Positions 1 to 16,873 of a stretch of 64,000 nt of DNA are shown here, piece by piece; positions within the stretch are counted from its first letter, which is position 1, and the number at the start of each line of letters is the position of its first letter. The notes under the pieces are model-generated. The model had not been told where the DNA came from, did not search any database, and worked only from the letters and a program-made list of their open reading frames with translations. Both the position numbers and the translations under genes were made by a program. Source of the stretch: Eutypa lata (Eukaryota; Ascomycota; Sordariomycetes; Xylariales; Diatrypaceae); assembly GCA_022661535.1 (NCBI GenBank), contig JAKULF010000005.1, positions 930,001-994,000 of the forward strand. Reading direction: 5' to 3'.

Positions 1-845
1 GACCTCATAATTGTTGATTTGGAGGGCCCTTATGTACAACAGTACCACAAATATGTAAATAGTTACCAGTTCAGACTGGCGTCCAGATAGATCCTTGGGC
101 ATTGTATTCATTCGGTATGTCTACTTATCACACGACAAGGAGAAATCGAAACAGGGTACTTGGGAGGTACGATGTATTTTCAAGAGCGAAAGATTTTTAT
201 TTTGGTTACGACGGGAATACTGGGTATAAATAAAATTGATTACTGGAGTTGATATTGCTGATTGAGCATAAACCGCTGCTATACACTCTACATCTGATCT
301 ATACATATCCATATTGCCTATTTCTTATCATTCATACAGCTGAATCACTACATTTATGTTGATTAAAATTCGATCCGACAGCCTGTTTTAGAGGTCTTCA
401 ATAGTAGTTGATTACTAAGGTTGAAAAAGATCGTATGTAAGAAGCATATTTTACAAATATACTACCGTCATCCCGACCAAAGTCTTACTGGACCCTAAAA
501 TGAGCTTAATATACAACTTATGTAGTTGGTCATGTACCAAGGGGGCGGAGAAGGCTACTCTGTACGCCAAGGAAAACTAATCTCACCTTGATCAAAGCGT
601 TATAAAATGTAGTATAAATTGGAGCAGGATATTTATGTTCCGTAAATCTTCAGAGCCATATACCTCACCTCTAGATGACTTATGTAGCACTTCTGGTTAA
701 TAAGTGAACAGTTTAAGTATTACATGGAGTTTTCGGTTTTCGGTTCCTTCGGGCCAGAAATATACCGAAAACCTACAGGATATCCAACTACACGACGGAG
801 ACAAAGTCCAAGCAAGTCGGCGGAGAGCCTTAATAAATCAATCCA
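1..845. other. AT-rich intergenic stretch at left edge
   Basis: I see no gene here. The stretch is AT-rich with frequent stop codons in all frames, and the short open frames have no family-like sequence. It lies downstream (3') of the leftmost MFS gene. Confidence 0.6.
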
Positions 846-2525
846 TCAAGCCTCCTGTGTCTTAAGATCCTCCATAACGTACCGCCAATACCTCTCCGCC
901 GACATCACGCGCAGTTTCTTCCCGAAGAACGTCATCAGCAGGAACGACCAAGTGCACACGAGCGAGATGAGCCCAGCCGAGATGAAGCAGTTCTGCAAGC
1001 CCATGGACCGGATCCACGGGTCGATGGCGTAGTTGAACGCGAACCCGATCGTGTTGCGGATGACGATAATAGTAATCACCGACTCCCCGGAGATGTCCTT
1101 GAAGCAGTCGACGGCGTAGGCCAGCGCGATGGCGCCCGCGCAGACGCTCCCAAGCGTCGCCAGCCCGCACCCGACGACGAGGCCCATGAAGTGGACGCCC
1201 CGGCTGGCGCCGACGCCCCAGAGCACGAGGCCCGCCGCGCACAGCAGTCCCGAGACCGACAGGGCCCAGAGGCGCTGCTCGGGCTCGCGGACGCCGGCGT
1301 TGCGCCGCACCAGCCGCATCATGAGGGCGTCGGAGGCGCGGCCGGCCCAGAGCCCGCCGAGCGCCGCGAACACGAACGGCGACAGGTAGGCCACGCCGAT
1401 CATCGTGGGCGAGAAGCCGTAAGGGGCGGCGCCGAGGAGCGGCGACATCGTCGCGTTGAGCACGTTGTACCAGGCGAGGTTCGTGCCGTAGAGCAGGCCC
1501 GCCCACACGATGGTCGGGAAGTACACGCAGATCTGGAGGGCGCGCCACGTCTTGAGGAGGGCTTGCTTCCGGGTCGGCCGGCGCTCCCATAGTACGAATA
1601 ATTTCAGCTTGGTGGTGTAGCTTCTTGGCGGCGGATAGGTCTCAGGTGACGGTGTGGAGGACGAGGATGAAGAGGCATCACTTGGTCGGGCAGCGTGAGC
1701 AGTGGCGGAAGACTCATCCTCCTTCTTATTCTTCACCTTCGCTGCCTCCTCTACTCCCCCCCCTTCCACCTCGTGCTCGCCCTCAACATCATTCCGGAAA
1801 TACATAGTCTCCTCCATGAAGAAGAACAGCAGGACGGCGCAGACGGCGAGCACGAGCGACCCGAAGTGCATGGTCCAGCGCCAGCCGGCGCGGTCGTTGA
1901 TGAAGCCGGCGAAGAAGGGCGCGAGGTAGTTCGAGCCGAAGACCACGAACACGTACACGGCCATGTAGTTCCCGCGCTCGTGGGCGAAGAACAGGTCCGG
2001 GACCGAGACCTCCGGCAGGGACTCGACGGGCGCCGCCAGCGCCCCCAGCAGGCTGCGGTGGGCGTACCACTGCCCGGCGCCCTCCGAGTACGTCGCCCAC
2101 ACCATCGGCACGATAGACAGCGCCGCCGACGCCACGTACACGCCGCGCCGGCCGTACGCGAGCGCCAGCGGCTGCCACGCCAGGCACCCCCACCCGAGGA
2201 ACAGGAACATCAGCCCCGTGCCGAGGTTCAGCTCCCCGAGGCTGATGGCCGTGTCGGCGCTGATCTGCGGTAGCACCGAGTACTGCACGCAGGCTGCTAT
2301 GCCGATGCTGAATACGTACAGGTACACCATGGCGAGGGCGCGGAACTTCCGCCGCCGCGTCCAGTTTAGCGGATCTTCTGGGTCGCGGCTCGGTCGCGGC
2401 TGCAGGACGAGTTGTTCCTGCTGGTTGCTGGTCCCTGCGTCGGTTATGCCATCGCTGCTCGTTGGGTTGAGCAGGTGTATGGTTCCTGGAACATCGGTGC
2501 AGATTGCGACCCGAGGTGTTGCCAT
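846..2525 (-). CDS. MFS transporter, DHA1/HOL1-like
   Basis: Predicted plasma-membrane proton-coupled transporter of 559 residues in one uninterrupted exon. The cytoplasmic N-terminus carries DPEDPLNW at residues 48-55, a pattern seen just before TM1 in fungal HOL1/DHA1 permeases. Two blocks of about six hydrophobic helices flank a long loop at about 235-310. That loop is rich in Glu, Lys and Ser and looks disordered. The start is the first ATG of the frame. It is the leftmost gene of the accessory region and is transcribed away from the SDR to its right. An export or uptake role for the neighbouring pathway is possible but is inferred from position only; the substrate cannot be read from sequence. 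The coding DNA is much more GC-rich than its flanks. Confidence 0.85.
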   Translation of the reverse strand: MATPRVAICTDVPGTIHLLNPTSSDGITDAGTSNQQEQLVLQPRPSRDPEDPLNWTRRRKFRALAMVYLYVFSIGIAACVQYSVLPQISADTAISLGELNLGTGLMFLFLGWGCLAWQPLALAYGRRGVYVASAALSIVPMVWATYSEGAGQWYAHRSLLGALAAPVESLPEVSVPDLFFAHERGNYMAVYVFVVFGSNYLAPFFAGFINDRAGWRWTMHFGSLVLAVCAVLLFFFMEETMYFRNDVEGEHEVEGGGVEEAAKVKNKKEDESSATAHAARPSDASSSSSSTPSPETYPPPRSYTTKLKLFVLWERRPTRKQALLKTWRALQICVYFPTIVWAGLLYGTNLAWYNVLNATMSPLLGAAPYGFSPTMIGVAYLSPFVFAALGGLWAGRASDALMMRLVRRNAGVREPEQRLWALSVSGLLCAAGLVLWGVGASRGVHFMGLVVGCGLATLGSVCAGAIALAYAVDCFKDISGESVITIIVIRNTIGFAFNYAIDPWIRSMGLQNCFISAGLISLVCTWSFLLMTFFGKKLRVMSAERYWRYVMEDLKTQEA

Positions 2526-4072
2526 CGTGTTGCTCTATGGATATCTATATTCGGTGGCTAGGTTGAATGTTATAGGAGCTTGTTAGTTACCCCCTTTTTC
2601 CAGACAACTATAATTAGAGTGAAACAGACACTTTGGATTATATTTATTTTGTAAGTGGGTGTCTAGTTTCAAAGGTATATGGTTCTATCTATACCTTGAA
2701 CTGCTTGACAAGATGACTATTTACTAATCGGAGGCTTCGTCATCGTCCCATGGCGATGTGTTGCACAGCGATATAATCCCGGGCGCTAGCAAACTCTGAT
2801 CTTTTTGATCCTAACTGAACCTATCTTCGACTACGGTGAATCCGTGCAGGTGAGCTTATCCCTTTCGGAGTATTCCTGGTCAGCTTATCTGTTCGCGTAT
2901 AATAGGGACCTTGCCAATAATACTTCAGCGCATGTGTGGATCGAGGGGGGGATTGCCGTTCCTGAGCGCTGAGTATAGAGATAATGCAACAATATGTAGA
3001 TCGCAGCTTACTTCCATCTGGGTCAGGTGGCTGATGACTACCGTAAAACTAGCCGGGTGATAGGAGGATCCTCCCGGGTGCTACGCTGCTAATGCAGCTA
3101 TTGGAGAGGACACAAACCAATTAAATACGGGATATGGGGCGCACAGAATACTATTATGCGAACTGCTCTTAGTAGTCGAATTACTATGTAGCTTATGTGT
3201 TTATGATAAATGCTAAGTGCCCATCCCTTTATATACTCAAATTTGACGTCTAGGAGGACGGGTTCTCATACTCACTAACCCCCCTACGCACTAGCCCCAA
3301 GATGGCATCATGTAGAGATGGCGCACTAAGCTCGGATATCAATGTTCTTGCAGAGGTACATCTTTTTACTTCATTATTTCAACGTGTCTTTAATCCAAGG
3401 TGGCTCGATTTCAGTCCTCGACATCCAGCGTCTTGTGATGTGCGCTGAACTGCTACTGCCGCCGAGATTCCTATTCAAGGATTTTGTTTAGTGCCCTCGG
3501 TTGCGCTGAGGCCCGTTGAAATATCCCAGATTCGTAAAGGTTCCAATCCAGTCAGTATGTGTGTGACTTTCCCGGGTCACTGAAGAGGTCATATTTTGGC
3601 TTCTAGTCCCAGACAAGTCGAGACCGATCACCTGGAGGAGCTCGTTTTGGTTGAGAGACTATATTCCACTATGCAGTAGAAGAGCCTCTATTCCAGGGTT
3701 ATCCTGCAAATAACTTGTTGCAGTCATTATTTGATTGGAACTTGGGTTCGTCAAATGAACAGGCAAGGAAGTGAGTTTGTCAGTGGGATTTACTTGGTTT
3801 CATCTTTAGCACTGTATTATGGCTCATAACCATCGGAAGTGAAGTTCCTCAGAGCCTCATATAGGTGTTTACATTATTCGACACATCAGTTCAATACTGG
3901 TTGGTAATATCACAGACTTTTCCTTGTAGGGTAGCACTTGGAACTCTACATTAATGAACATGTATTAAACGTAGCCTTTTCCCAAGTTGAATTTCTTGTT
4001 TCAATTTGTGTAGTGGCATAGAGTCTACCATTGAATCAGCTTAAACACGTACACATATACCCTTAAAGATAT
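2526..4072. other. Intergenic, no gene recognised
   Basis: About 1.5 kb between the MFS gene (5' end at 2525) and the 3' end of the SDR. All frames are broken by stops. I see no domain-like peptide, RNA gene or clear repeat. Confidence 0.5.
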
Positions 4073-5082
4073 CTATCTATTGCTGGAGATACTTGTCCCG
4101 CCGTCGATAATGAATGGAGCCCCAGTCACGAAGCTTGATCTAGGACTGCAAAGGAAGAGCACCGCGTCGGCTATCTCTTCGGGCCTCCCCAAGCGTCCCA
4201 TTGGGACACTAGGTACCATAGAAGCCTCAATCCCTGGTACATCGTCACAAAGCTGCTCTATCATATTTGTCTCTACCCATGTCGGGCACACACAGTTCAC
4301 TCGGATGCCATCCTTGACGCTATCAAGTGCTAGAAAACGCGTGAGCTGATGACCATGAAGTTGCCCGAGCAATTGTATAAATAATTCTTACCGGCACTCT
4401 TGATCAATCCGAGTACTGCATGCTTTGATGTAGTATACTGCATCAAGTAAGGGGAAGCAGCCAATGATAGGACGGACCCCATCGCGACGACAGCTCCACG
4501 GGTGATGCCCCTAGATGGCACATCGGGGAAGTTTAGCCTAGCATCCTGACCTTTCATGATGGCTAGCGCAGCTCGAACAACGAGGAATGTCCCAGTCACG
4601 TTGACATTCTGTAAATGGATAAACTCGGAAACGGACGCGTCTGCAGTGGGTTGAGCAGTCTTGACGCTGACCTGAAGGGGATGAAAGAATTAGTTAAGAG
4701 AAAAAAGAGACCACACTAATAACGGGACATTATACTCACACCAGCACATGTGACGCAGTAATCAATGCGTTGGAAGGAATCAACCGTCTCTGTCATAACC
4801 GCGCCGACGGATTCCTCAAGAGTAACGTCGACAGCAATTGCTTCTACACGGAAATTGGATCTTGTTGCTGCAGCCTTCACGGCATTCACGGCATCCTCTG
4901 CCATCTTAAAGTTGATATCTGCAATCATGACTCCTGCAGCACCGGCCTGGGCAAAGGCTATGGCTGTAGCTCGACCAATACCGCTTCCTAGTGTGTGACT
5001 TAGTGGGTAATCCTCACGCCTTTGAGGAGCTAGGAGACAACGTACCTCCGCCAAAAACAATTGCATTGCCAGCAATTTCCAT
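4073..5082 (-). CDS. Classical short-chain dehydrogenase/reductase (four exons)
   Basis: NAD(P)H-dependent oxidoreductase of 273 residues. My exon model on the minus strand is 5082-5046, 4987-4740, 4671-4392 and 4329-4073, with introns of 58, 68 and 62 nt that restore frame exactly. The cofactor motif GGGSGIGR falls at residues 11-18 and spans the first splice junction. The catalytic Ser161, Tyr174 and Lys178 (YTTSK) have the usual 13-residue Ser-Tyr spacing, and RVNCVCP follows as expected. The usual NNAG motif reads TCAG here, an unusual substitution. Length and layout fit fungal classical SDRs used in secondary metabolism. It lies left of the CYP51 gene across a 2.9-kb gap. The substrate is unknown. 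A ketoreductase or alcohol dehydrogenase role in polyketide tailoring is inference. Confidence 0.85.
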
Positions 5083-9596
<4,514 letters not shown>

Positions 9597-10619
9597 ATCG
9601 AACACCTCTGGAATCTCTAATGCCGAGAGTAATATCTTCGTGGGACAACCAGGCTGCCCAACCCAGAGACCTACACAAACTTAGCGAGTTCCTACGGGTG
9701 TAGTTGGGAGACAAGATATGAAAGTGGCGGCTAACCGGTCCATTCCCCTTCCCTGTTCTTCTTTCATTTAATCCAGCATTGTATCTGATCACAGGGCCTG
9801 GATATTTATTAAATCTGGTGAATAGCGTACCTCATCCATAGACTCATAATATTCATGTTAGCCTCTAGTTTGCAGATGGTTAATCCTTCGTGTGTGTTCT
9901 CATACCACCTTGTAGAATAGGTCGATAGTCTACAGTACCGTGCGCCACCTTGGTGTTGCATTCGTGAGAAGGATAAAATAGCAACTTTACACCATAACGT
10001 TGTGAAAGACAACTGCTTAGGCATTAACGGAAATAAGGGATGCCAACTAGATCACCCCGGACGGAATTAAGGATAGTAATCCGCCTCGGACTCGGACTAT
10101 ACACACCAATAAAGGATTGCATCATTCGATCAGTCGATATAGTCAACGGGGAATTCGAGAATGATGCATGTCTTCGGAATTACGTCGATGTGTTACGAAT
10201 ACCCGGTACTTTCAAGCGTCATGCTAAAATGACCAATCCACGGGTACCTAGCTGCCGGGGAGGGACCATTTCTGAATCGGGAAGTGAATCTCTCATTGGT
10301 CAGAATGAGCTACATATGTACTTGGTTAATATGAACCCACCTATTACGCTTTACTAGATCGAGTAACAAGTCTCCTATTGGCTGGTTTGTAGTTGAATCC
10401 AACAGCATATGGTATCGAGGAGGACTACTAGGAGGTAGTAACTATGGAAGAGCATTGGCAGAAGGTCGAGCAAGTATAAAGAGGCTCGACTATTCGCTGT
10501 TAACGAGAAGGCACTCATCAAACACTTCATTCACGCCCTTCAACTGACATTTGAGATCCTATAGTTCAAATAGCTGTAATACATTGAGCTTACACTTCGA
10601 ACATACAGCCATAGACAAG
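9597..10619. other. Intergenic between CYP51 and second SDR
   Basis: About 1 kb with no recognisable gene. It should hold the CYP51 3' end and the promoter of the SDR on the right. A 105-codon open frame at 10040-10357 has no family-like features. Confidence 0.5.
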
Positions 10620-11756
10620 ATGCCGTCTACAACCCACTCCGAATTCCACGCACACACCGAAGCCCTGGAAGTTGCCAAGGCATTCGCTGATGGAATTCGC
10701 GGCAAGACAATCCTCATCGCCGGTGTGAACCGTGGTGGAATCGGGTTCCCGACCGCCCAGGCTTTCGTAAGTATTACTTAACTTTCAGTACGTCTCATCT
10801 GTAAGCTAATCGTCATGTAGGCTTCTCAATCTCCTGCCAATCTCATCCTCACTGGCCGCACCCCATCCAAGGTCCAGGAATCCATTGACGCACTTAAGGC
10901 GGATTACCCCAATGTGAACTATCGCGTTCTGAAAATCGACCTGTCCAACCAGAACTCTGTCCGCGCTGCCGCTGCCGAGGTGTTGGCCTGGTCCGACATC
11001 CCCGCCATCGACATCGTCGTGAACAGCGCGGGCATCATGGGCATCCAGGAGCGCACCATCACCGAAGAGGGGATCGAGCTGCACTTCGCGACCAACCACA
11101 TCGGGCACTGGCTCTTCACGTGCTCGATCCTGCCGAAGCTGATCAAGGCAGCCTCGGGCAGCCCGAAGGGCGCCACGCGGATCATCAACGTCAGCTCCGG
11201 GTCGCCGTACATGGCCAGCATGCGGTGGAGCGACCGGAACTTCGAGAAGGTCAGCACGGAGCTGCCCGAGGCCGAGCAGCCGAACTACGAGTTCCTCGGG
11301 GCGTGGGGGTACACGAACCTGAGGAACGAGGCGTACAACCCCGTGGAGGCGTACAGCCAGAGCAAGATCGCCAACGTGCTGTTCGGCATCGCCGCCAACA
11401 AGAGGTGGTTCGAGAAGCACGGCATCCTGACCCTGGCCCTGCACCCGGGCGTGATCCACACGGAGCTGGGCCGGGCCTTCGCCGAGGACACCCTGGTGTC
11501 GATCAAGAAGCTGGCCGACCAAGGTCTCATCGACTACAAGACCCTGGGCGCCGGAGCGTCCACCAGCCTGGTTGCTGCCTTGGATCCCAAGTTGGCGGTC
11601 GGCGTCGGCGAGACCAAAGATGGTAATGAGAATTACGGCGCCTTCCTGGATAACTGCCAGATCAGCGATCAGTGTCGCCCGGGGTCAGTGTCGAGCGCGG
11701 AAGCAGAGAGGCTTTGGAGGCTCTCTGAGGAACTGGTCAAGCAGAGCTTTACTTAG
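10620..11756 (+). CDS. SDR, retinol-dehydrogenase/WWOX-like
   Basis: NAD(P)-dependent oxidoreductase of 360 residues in two exons (10620-10766 and 10821-11756), joined in phase by a 54-nt intron. The N-terminal cofactor motif is AGVNRGGIG, followed by the LTGR strand, NSAG (117-120), the catalytic Ser at 174-175, Tyr227 and Lys231 (YSQSK) and HPGVIHTELGR. These fit the long SDR group of retinol dehydrogenase and WW-domain-oxidoreductase-like enzymes common in fungi. The exon is markedly GC-rich. It is co-directional with CYP51 upstream and with the large unknown gene downstream. The substrate is unknown; oxidation or reduction of an alcohol or ketone is all the sequence supports. Confidence 0.88.
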
Positions 11757-12492
11757 TGAGCAAGCAAACTCGCGTTATCTTTGGTCTTACGAGCTTTGGT
11801 CTTAGTTAGGTAGCACAAGGAATCCACACTCGCTTTTCGTTTTATTATTTTCGTATTATTATTTCCTGCTACGATTTGGTTCCATCTAGGTGCGATGCTG
11901 CTGTCTGAACAGCTAACGTAAACGACCCCTCATGCGTTGGGCAGTGTCATATTGGGCATCATTTGTACCGTACTTCATAACTCTACCGTAAGTGAAGAGA
12001 AGCTTTCTTATATTCCGAGTTTATGATTATGCTCACTCTTTCCGTTGCTACTCACAGTCTTTCCGACTGAAATAAATGATTAATAAGGTGACTCGTTGAG
12101 ATGCTAGCGACCTGATTGTCCACCACGTATAAAACGTCGACGATCATCACGTTCTGAAGTTAGGGGGAGTTAGTTTCAGCTGTTAGGCTGTCTTAAGCCC
12201 ATTGGCGCATTCGACCCACGCTAATGAGATCTCTGGACCCTAAGAATTACAGGGATCCGCGATGTTTGGTTCAGCGCGTTCGAGAAAGAAACGTCGGAGA
12301 AATAGTGGGGAGGGGAGTTTTCTTCACTGATTTAATGCAGCACAGTCGACAGTGGATGTGAAACTTTCCTCTATCTCCTGGACTAATTATAGCATACGAT
12401 AGAAAGTGGAATGCTGGACACGAGGGTGTGAATGCTATACTTCAAATATCTAGGCCGCGCTTTATGTCGTTATATTCCACCAAGCGTTGACC
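11757..12492. other. Intergenic
   Basis: About 0.7 kb between two co-directional genes. I see nothing beyond expected 3' and 5' untranslated sequence. Confidence 0.5.
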
Positions 12493-15400
12493 ATGGCTAC
12501 AATCCAATCGGGCACTGATGGCGGGCCTCAGTGTCAGGTAAGTCGTGATGTCAGCTATTTACTACGATAAGAAACGATGCTGATTAGTACAGGCACTGCG
12601 GCTTGATGATGAACAGCGCTGCATAGAGATAGCAACCGATGCGAAACAAATCTTCTGCAGTACGCATGCTCGCCAATGTTATGGCATGTATCGTGGCTAT
12701 AAGAAGCGTAATGCCAAACTTGATAGCATGACACCGCCCCCTTATTTAGCAAATACCAAGCGACAGTTAGCTGCGAACACTTTTGAGGATCTTAATAGTG
12801 TGTCCGAGATTCGGCAGGTGCTTGAGTTCCTACACGCTCAATTCTCGCTGCTGGACCGGGTCGTCATGGCCCGCGTAAAGCACAGCAAGCACTTCTTCCC
12901 GGAGCAGCTCGACTATGGCCATAAGGCGTTCATCGACAAGCTTGTGCAGCAGCGTCACACCGTGGAGAATGCTCTGAACCGGCTGGTCAAGCAGTACCAA
13001 CAAGTCGCGTACCACAACGAGAAGTGGTTCAAGTGGGTCGCCGAACGGCAGCAAGAGCAGGATGCGAACGAGGAGAAGCTGAAGAAGAAGGTCAAGCTCG
13101 AGGCTGCCATGTTCAGGAGACACTTACGCCAGGTAGAGGAGCGTCTGGAGAGACGGCGGGCCAAGGAGAGGAAGAGACGCCAGGATGCCGAACTCGAGCG
13201 CGCTTTCCAGGAGAGGTTGACGTTGGATGATGTCTCCGATGACGACGACCCCATCGAAGACCTCGTGGATGATAGTCGTTCGAGATATATTGAGCTCATC
13301 ATGCATTTCCTCTGGATGGGTGATCAGGATGACGAAGAGGAGAGTGTCATGGACTTTGAAGAAGCAGCCGAAGCACTTGCGCAGCAAACAGCTGTCGCCG
13401 GGGGCAGTAAGAAGAAGAGTAAATCCAAGTCAAAGTCGAAGAAGAAGAAGGTGAAAGACCCCACTGAAGACGATACCAAGGAGGCGGCCAATACGTCAAG
13501 CTCGACCAAGTCGAAAGCTAGCGGAAGCAAGGGTTCAGCGACTCCCGCAGCCTCGTCGCAGCCAGAGCCAGATAAAGGCAAGATCGAAACGCGGGGAGAA
13601 ATGCGCGAAAGACTACGCCGGGGTGTAGATAAAGACTGGAGCAGCATGACGGGTCCTCAGGCCGTGGGCACCTTCCAGAACCCCTTTAAACTCCAGAACA
13701 AGACAGCGCCGATCCCCGGGGAGGAGATCCGGACCCTCTTGGATGAGATCGCCGAGATCAAACAGCTCTTGTTCTGTCGTCTCCTATTGTCGCATAGTTC
13801 CCTTCTGCCTATCGCTTTGCAGTCCCCCAGCATCGAGGATTTCTTGGCAAACCAGGATGTCGCGGAGGCTGATTTGCGTGATATCTGTCTTCGCCTCGAG
13901 AATCCGAGCGTGCAAGATATCCGCGATGCATGTGCCGACTTGATGCGTGAGGCCGATGAGCCCGGAGAGGACAATGCTCAGTCAACTGGCACTGCATCCG
14001 ACTCTGTTGAGCGATCTGATGAGCCTGAAGATTGGGAGGATGAATACGATCCGGGCCTCGATGCTGATGACTTCGGCGCTGTTGATTTTGGAGTTGTCGA
14101 TGACGCTAAACCAAAACAGGAACGTATGAAGGTGACTGTCTGCGGTAAGGCCATTTGGAATTACGCATCAGAGAAAGCAATGTCCCGAGACGGTTGGCTG
14201 CAGTTCTCGATTGTGGCGAAAGACTCGAGTGTTGATGAGTCGATCCAGCTATGTCGACACTGGGACGAGTTCTACGATCTTAACAGCTTGGCTCTGTGGA
14301 ATTTCTTCCCGGCTGCGAAGTGGTCGTCTTGGGGCGGCCACCAAATGAACACGCAGTTGCTTGAGAAAGGGTTCATCCCCTATTTCACGAGTTTCGACTA
14401 CGGTGACGATCAAATCGCCGGCAGGTCTATGTCGACCATATCTGGGGACGGACCCCGTCAATACAGGAGCAACCCGCGTCTTGAACAACGGAATTACATA
14501 TGCGCACACATGAAGCGTGATGATCCTGTAACGCGGCGGTTCATCCAGAGCTGCGTTATGAATACGGGCGACTATCTGACGTTCGTGCGGGATGCGAAGA
14601 CGGGTCGTGTCATCACGGCCCCTCCTGAGGAAGAGCGTTGGTTTATAAGGGAGGCCAGCACCACCCAATCGAGGTCGTTATTCTCTTTTGATGATGATGA
14701 GGATGATAATTATGTTGACAAATTGAGGCTTAACGAAAGGTTTTTCAAGGCTGTCGACAGTACGAGGAACTGGAGATTCAGCTTTAAGGAGTATTACGAT
14801 ATCATCATATGGGACTTGGTACCGAATAGGCCTGCCATCAGCGTCTATAACGTCATCTGTGAAGTAAGTGTTTAAGTTTATTAACAGAGGAAACAGTGCT
14901 GATTATCCGTTCTTCTAGAGCCTTCTCAAGGCGATGAGGATACATTCATATAATGAAATCTATGATCATATGGAACCCCTTCTTCGCACCTTAACTCGAG
15001 ACAAGCACACACTCAGAATGCGCCGGGTCAAACCCGGAGAGAATGTAAAGACGATGTGGGAGATCATGATGAACGACAAAGAGCGAGTAACGATTGTCTC
15101 CTACATGTCAGAAAGACACGGCGGGCTTGCACCCAACGAAGAAACGTCTGTGAGAGCGTTCTACAACGAGTCAGATGCTGCGGAAAATGCCATTCTCTTT
15201 CCGGAAAATGGAACTGAGCAAGATGATGATTTTGGGTTGTTGATGCAAATGGCCGACCCCAAGGACACGTTTAGAAGAAGACAGCTTCACAAAGTGCTAA
15301 AGGGCCAGTACACGCGAGGAGTGAATGCTGGCTTGACCCCAGCATCCGTGACACTCAAGGAGGCCCCCGGTGTAGCTTCCGAGCATAAGGCCATGTTCGG

Positions 15401-16873
15401 TCTTATCGATCCCATCACATCAATGCCGTTCCTCTATTCCTATGCCAAGGACCTACTCAATAATGGAGGGCTAGGTTCGGACCCGTCGATCAAGCTGAAT
15501 TTCCTAACGCAGCTGAAAAATACCGGGGTCCTGCCTTCTGGCAAGAAACAGAAGCCCGACATCAATCTTTGGATGGAGATGCTTGAGACTAGATGTAATG
15601 CCTTTGGTAAGGCCCCCCCCCCCCCCCGCCTCTCCCCCGTCTTTTTTTATTATCATGCGTAAGCTCACTGTTTTCCGTTGTAGCATGTAGGGAGGCCTTC
15701 CATAGAGGTGACCTAGAGCCTGGTGCCCAGGATCGCTACCGCGAAGCAACGGAGCTCGTGAATGGCATCAAGAACAGCGAGGTCATCACTACAATGGCGG
15801 CTACGTCAACGCATAAATGGGCTATGTTTTGTCTTCAAATCCTCGAATGGCTCAAGTTGCGTGCCGAAGACTACAACGGCGCGCCCTCGATGTTCGATCC
15901 GCGTAGTCCGTGGCCAAACTGCTTCATCGCGCAAGATCTGGTGCAAGCCTACGCGATGATGGCGCTGTTCTTCCCAGACCTAGACGAGACAGAGCCTGTC
16001 AAATGCTTCCTCGGTTCCCCGGAAGGCCAGAAATACCGTGGCTCCATGCTAATTGATCAATCCACCCGGGCAGCTACGCTCCTCCCAGACCGCAGGACCG
16101 GCACTTCCTTCAGACAGCGCCCAAAAAGTTTCTGGAGGGAATGGCATGCCCTCTCCTACGGCAATGACTACTTCGCCGATGCCTACCCGATGGAGGGCCG
16201 AGTAACCCTAAGGCCGATAATCGCACAGCTGTACAAAGCGGGTGTCATAAAGCCAGCATACGCAGAGAACGAGCCAACCGAGACCGCCGGGTTCGCCGTC
16301 GCCAACACAGAGCCGCACCGCCCGACCAAGAAAGACCTATTCATCTGCTACGAGAACTGGGGCACGGGCCAGTCGCCGAGCAACCTCCTCGACGCCAAGG
16401 ACTGGCCGAACCTGCTATCCAGGGCGCGGAAGTTCTCCTCCGCCAGGGCCGGCCAGGGCCGGTTCGCGCTGCTCCGGCTCTGGTCGGCGCCGCACTTCTG
16501 GCCGCTGATGATCGGCGGCACCAGCATCGTCGGCAGCCAGTTCCTGGACTCCGAGGGCCGCATCTGGGAGTGGCGCTTCATGCCCAAGGACTACCCGTTC
16601 GGCGAGCAGGGCGTGCACAACGTGGGGAACACGGCCGTCGCCGCGCTCGAGAAGGCCCTGGGCCGCTCCGCCGTCGCCGACCGCGTCGTCCACCGCGGGG
16701 ACCTGTTCCTCGTCATGGCGCCCGATGAGCGCGAGCTCCTCAAGTACTCCGTCGCGCTCGCGCTGGCGCTGCAGACGCGGCCGTGGTTCCGCGAGATCGA
16801 CCTTTGGAAGTCCTTCGTGAATGTCGACTTGGAGTTCTTGGAGCGCTTGGATCCCGCGTGGTGGAGATTCTAG
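12493..16873 (+). CDS. Large fungal protein of unknown function (1397 aa)
   Basis: I do not recognise a characterised family; it resembles large conserved mould proteins annotated only as hypothetical. The model has four exons (12493-12537, 12593-14863, 14919-15606, 15684-16873) with frame kept at every junction. The N-terminus has a Cys/His cluster (PQCQALRL...RC...FCSTHARQC) followed by GMYRGYKKRNAKLD, suggesting a small zinc-binding module. Residues about 125-225 are a charged coiled coil, then come acidic and Lys/Ser-rich low-complexity stretches at about 225-350. The C-terminal 600 residues look folded, with repeated Trp/Tyr-rich motifs and no transmembrane segment. Intron 3 contains a run of about 15 C just after its donor. 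The Lys-rich blocks would suit a nuclear protein. It sits inside the accessory region but does not look like a biosynthetic enzyme. Confidence 0.75.

Noticed and set aside
862..1590. 242-codon Arg/Pro-rich frame on the minus strand
   Set aside because: Shadow frame of the GC-rich MFS gene on the same strand; composition is that of an out-of-frame translation.
1695..2273. 192-codon plus-strand frame
   Set aside because: Antisense to the MFS coding region, with low-complexity composition and no family features.
10806..11522. 238-codon minus-strand frame opposite the second SDR
   Set aside because: Mirror frame of a GC-rich exon; His/Asp/Val-rich sequence without domain sense.
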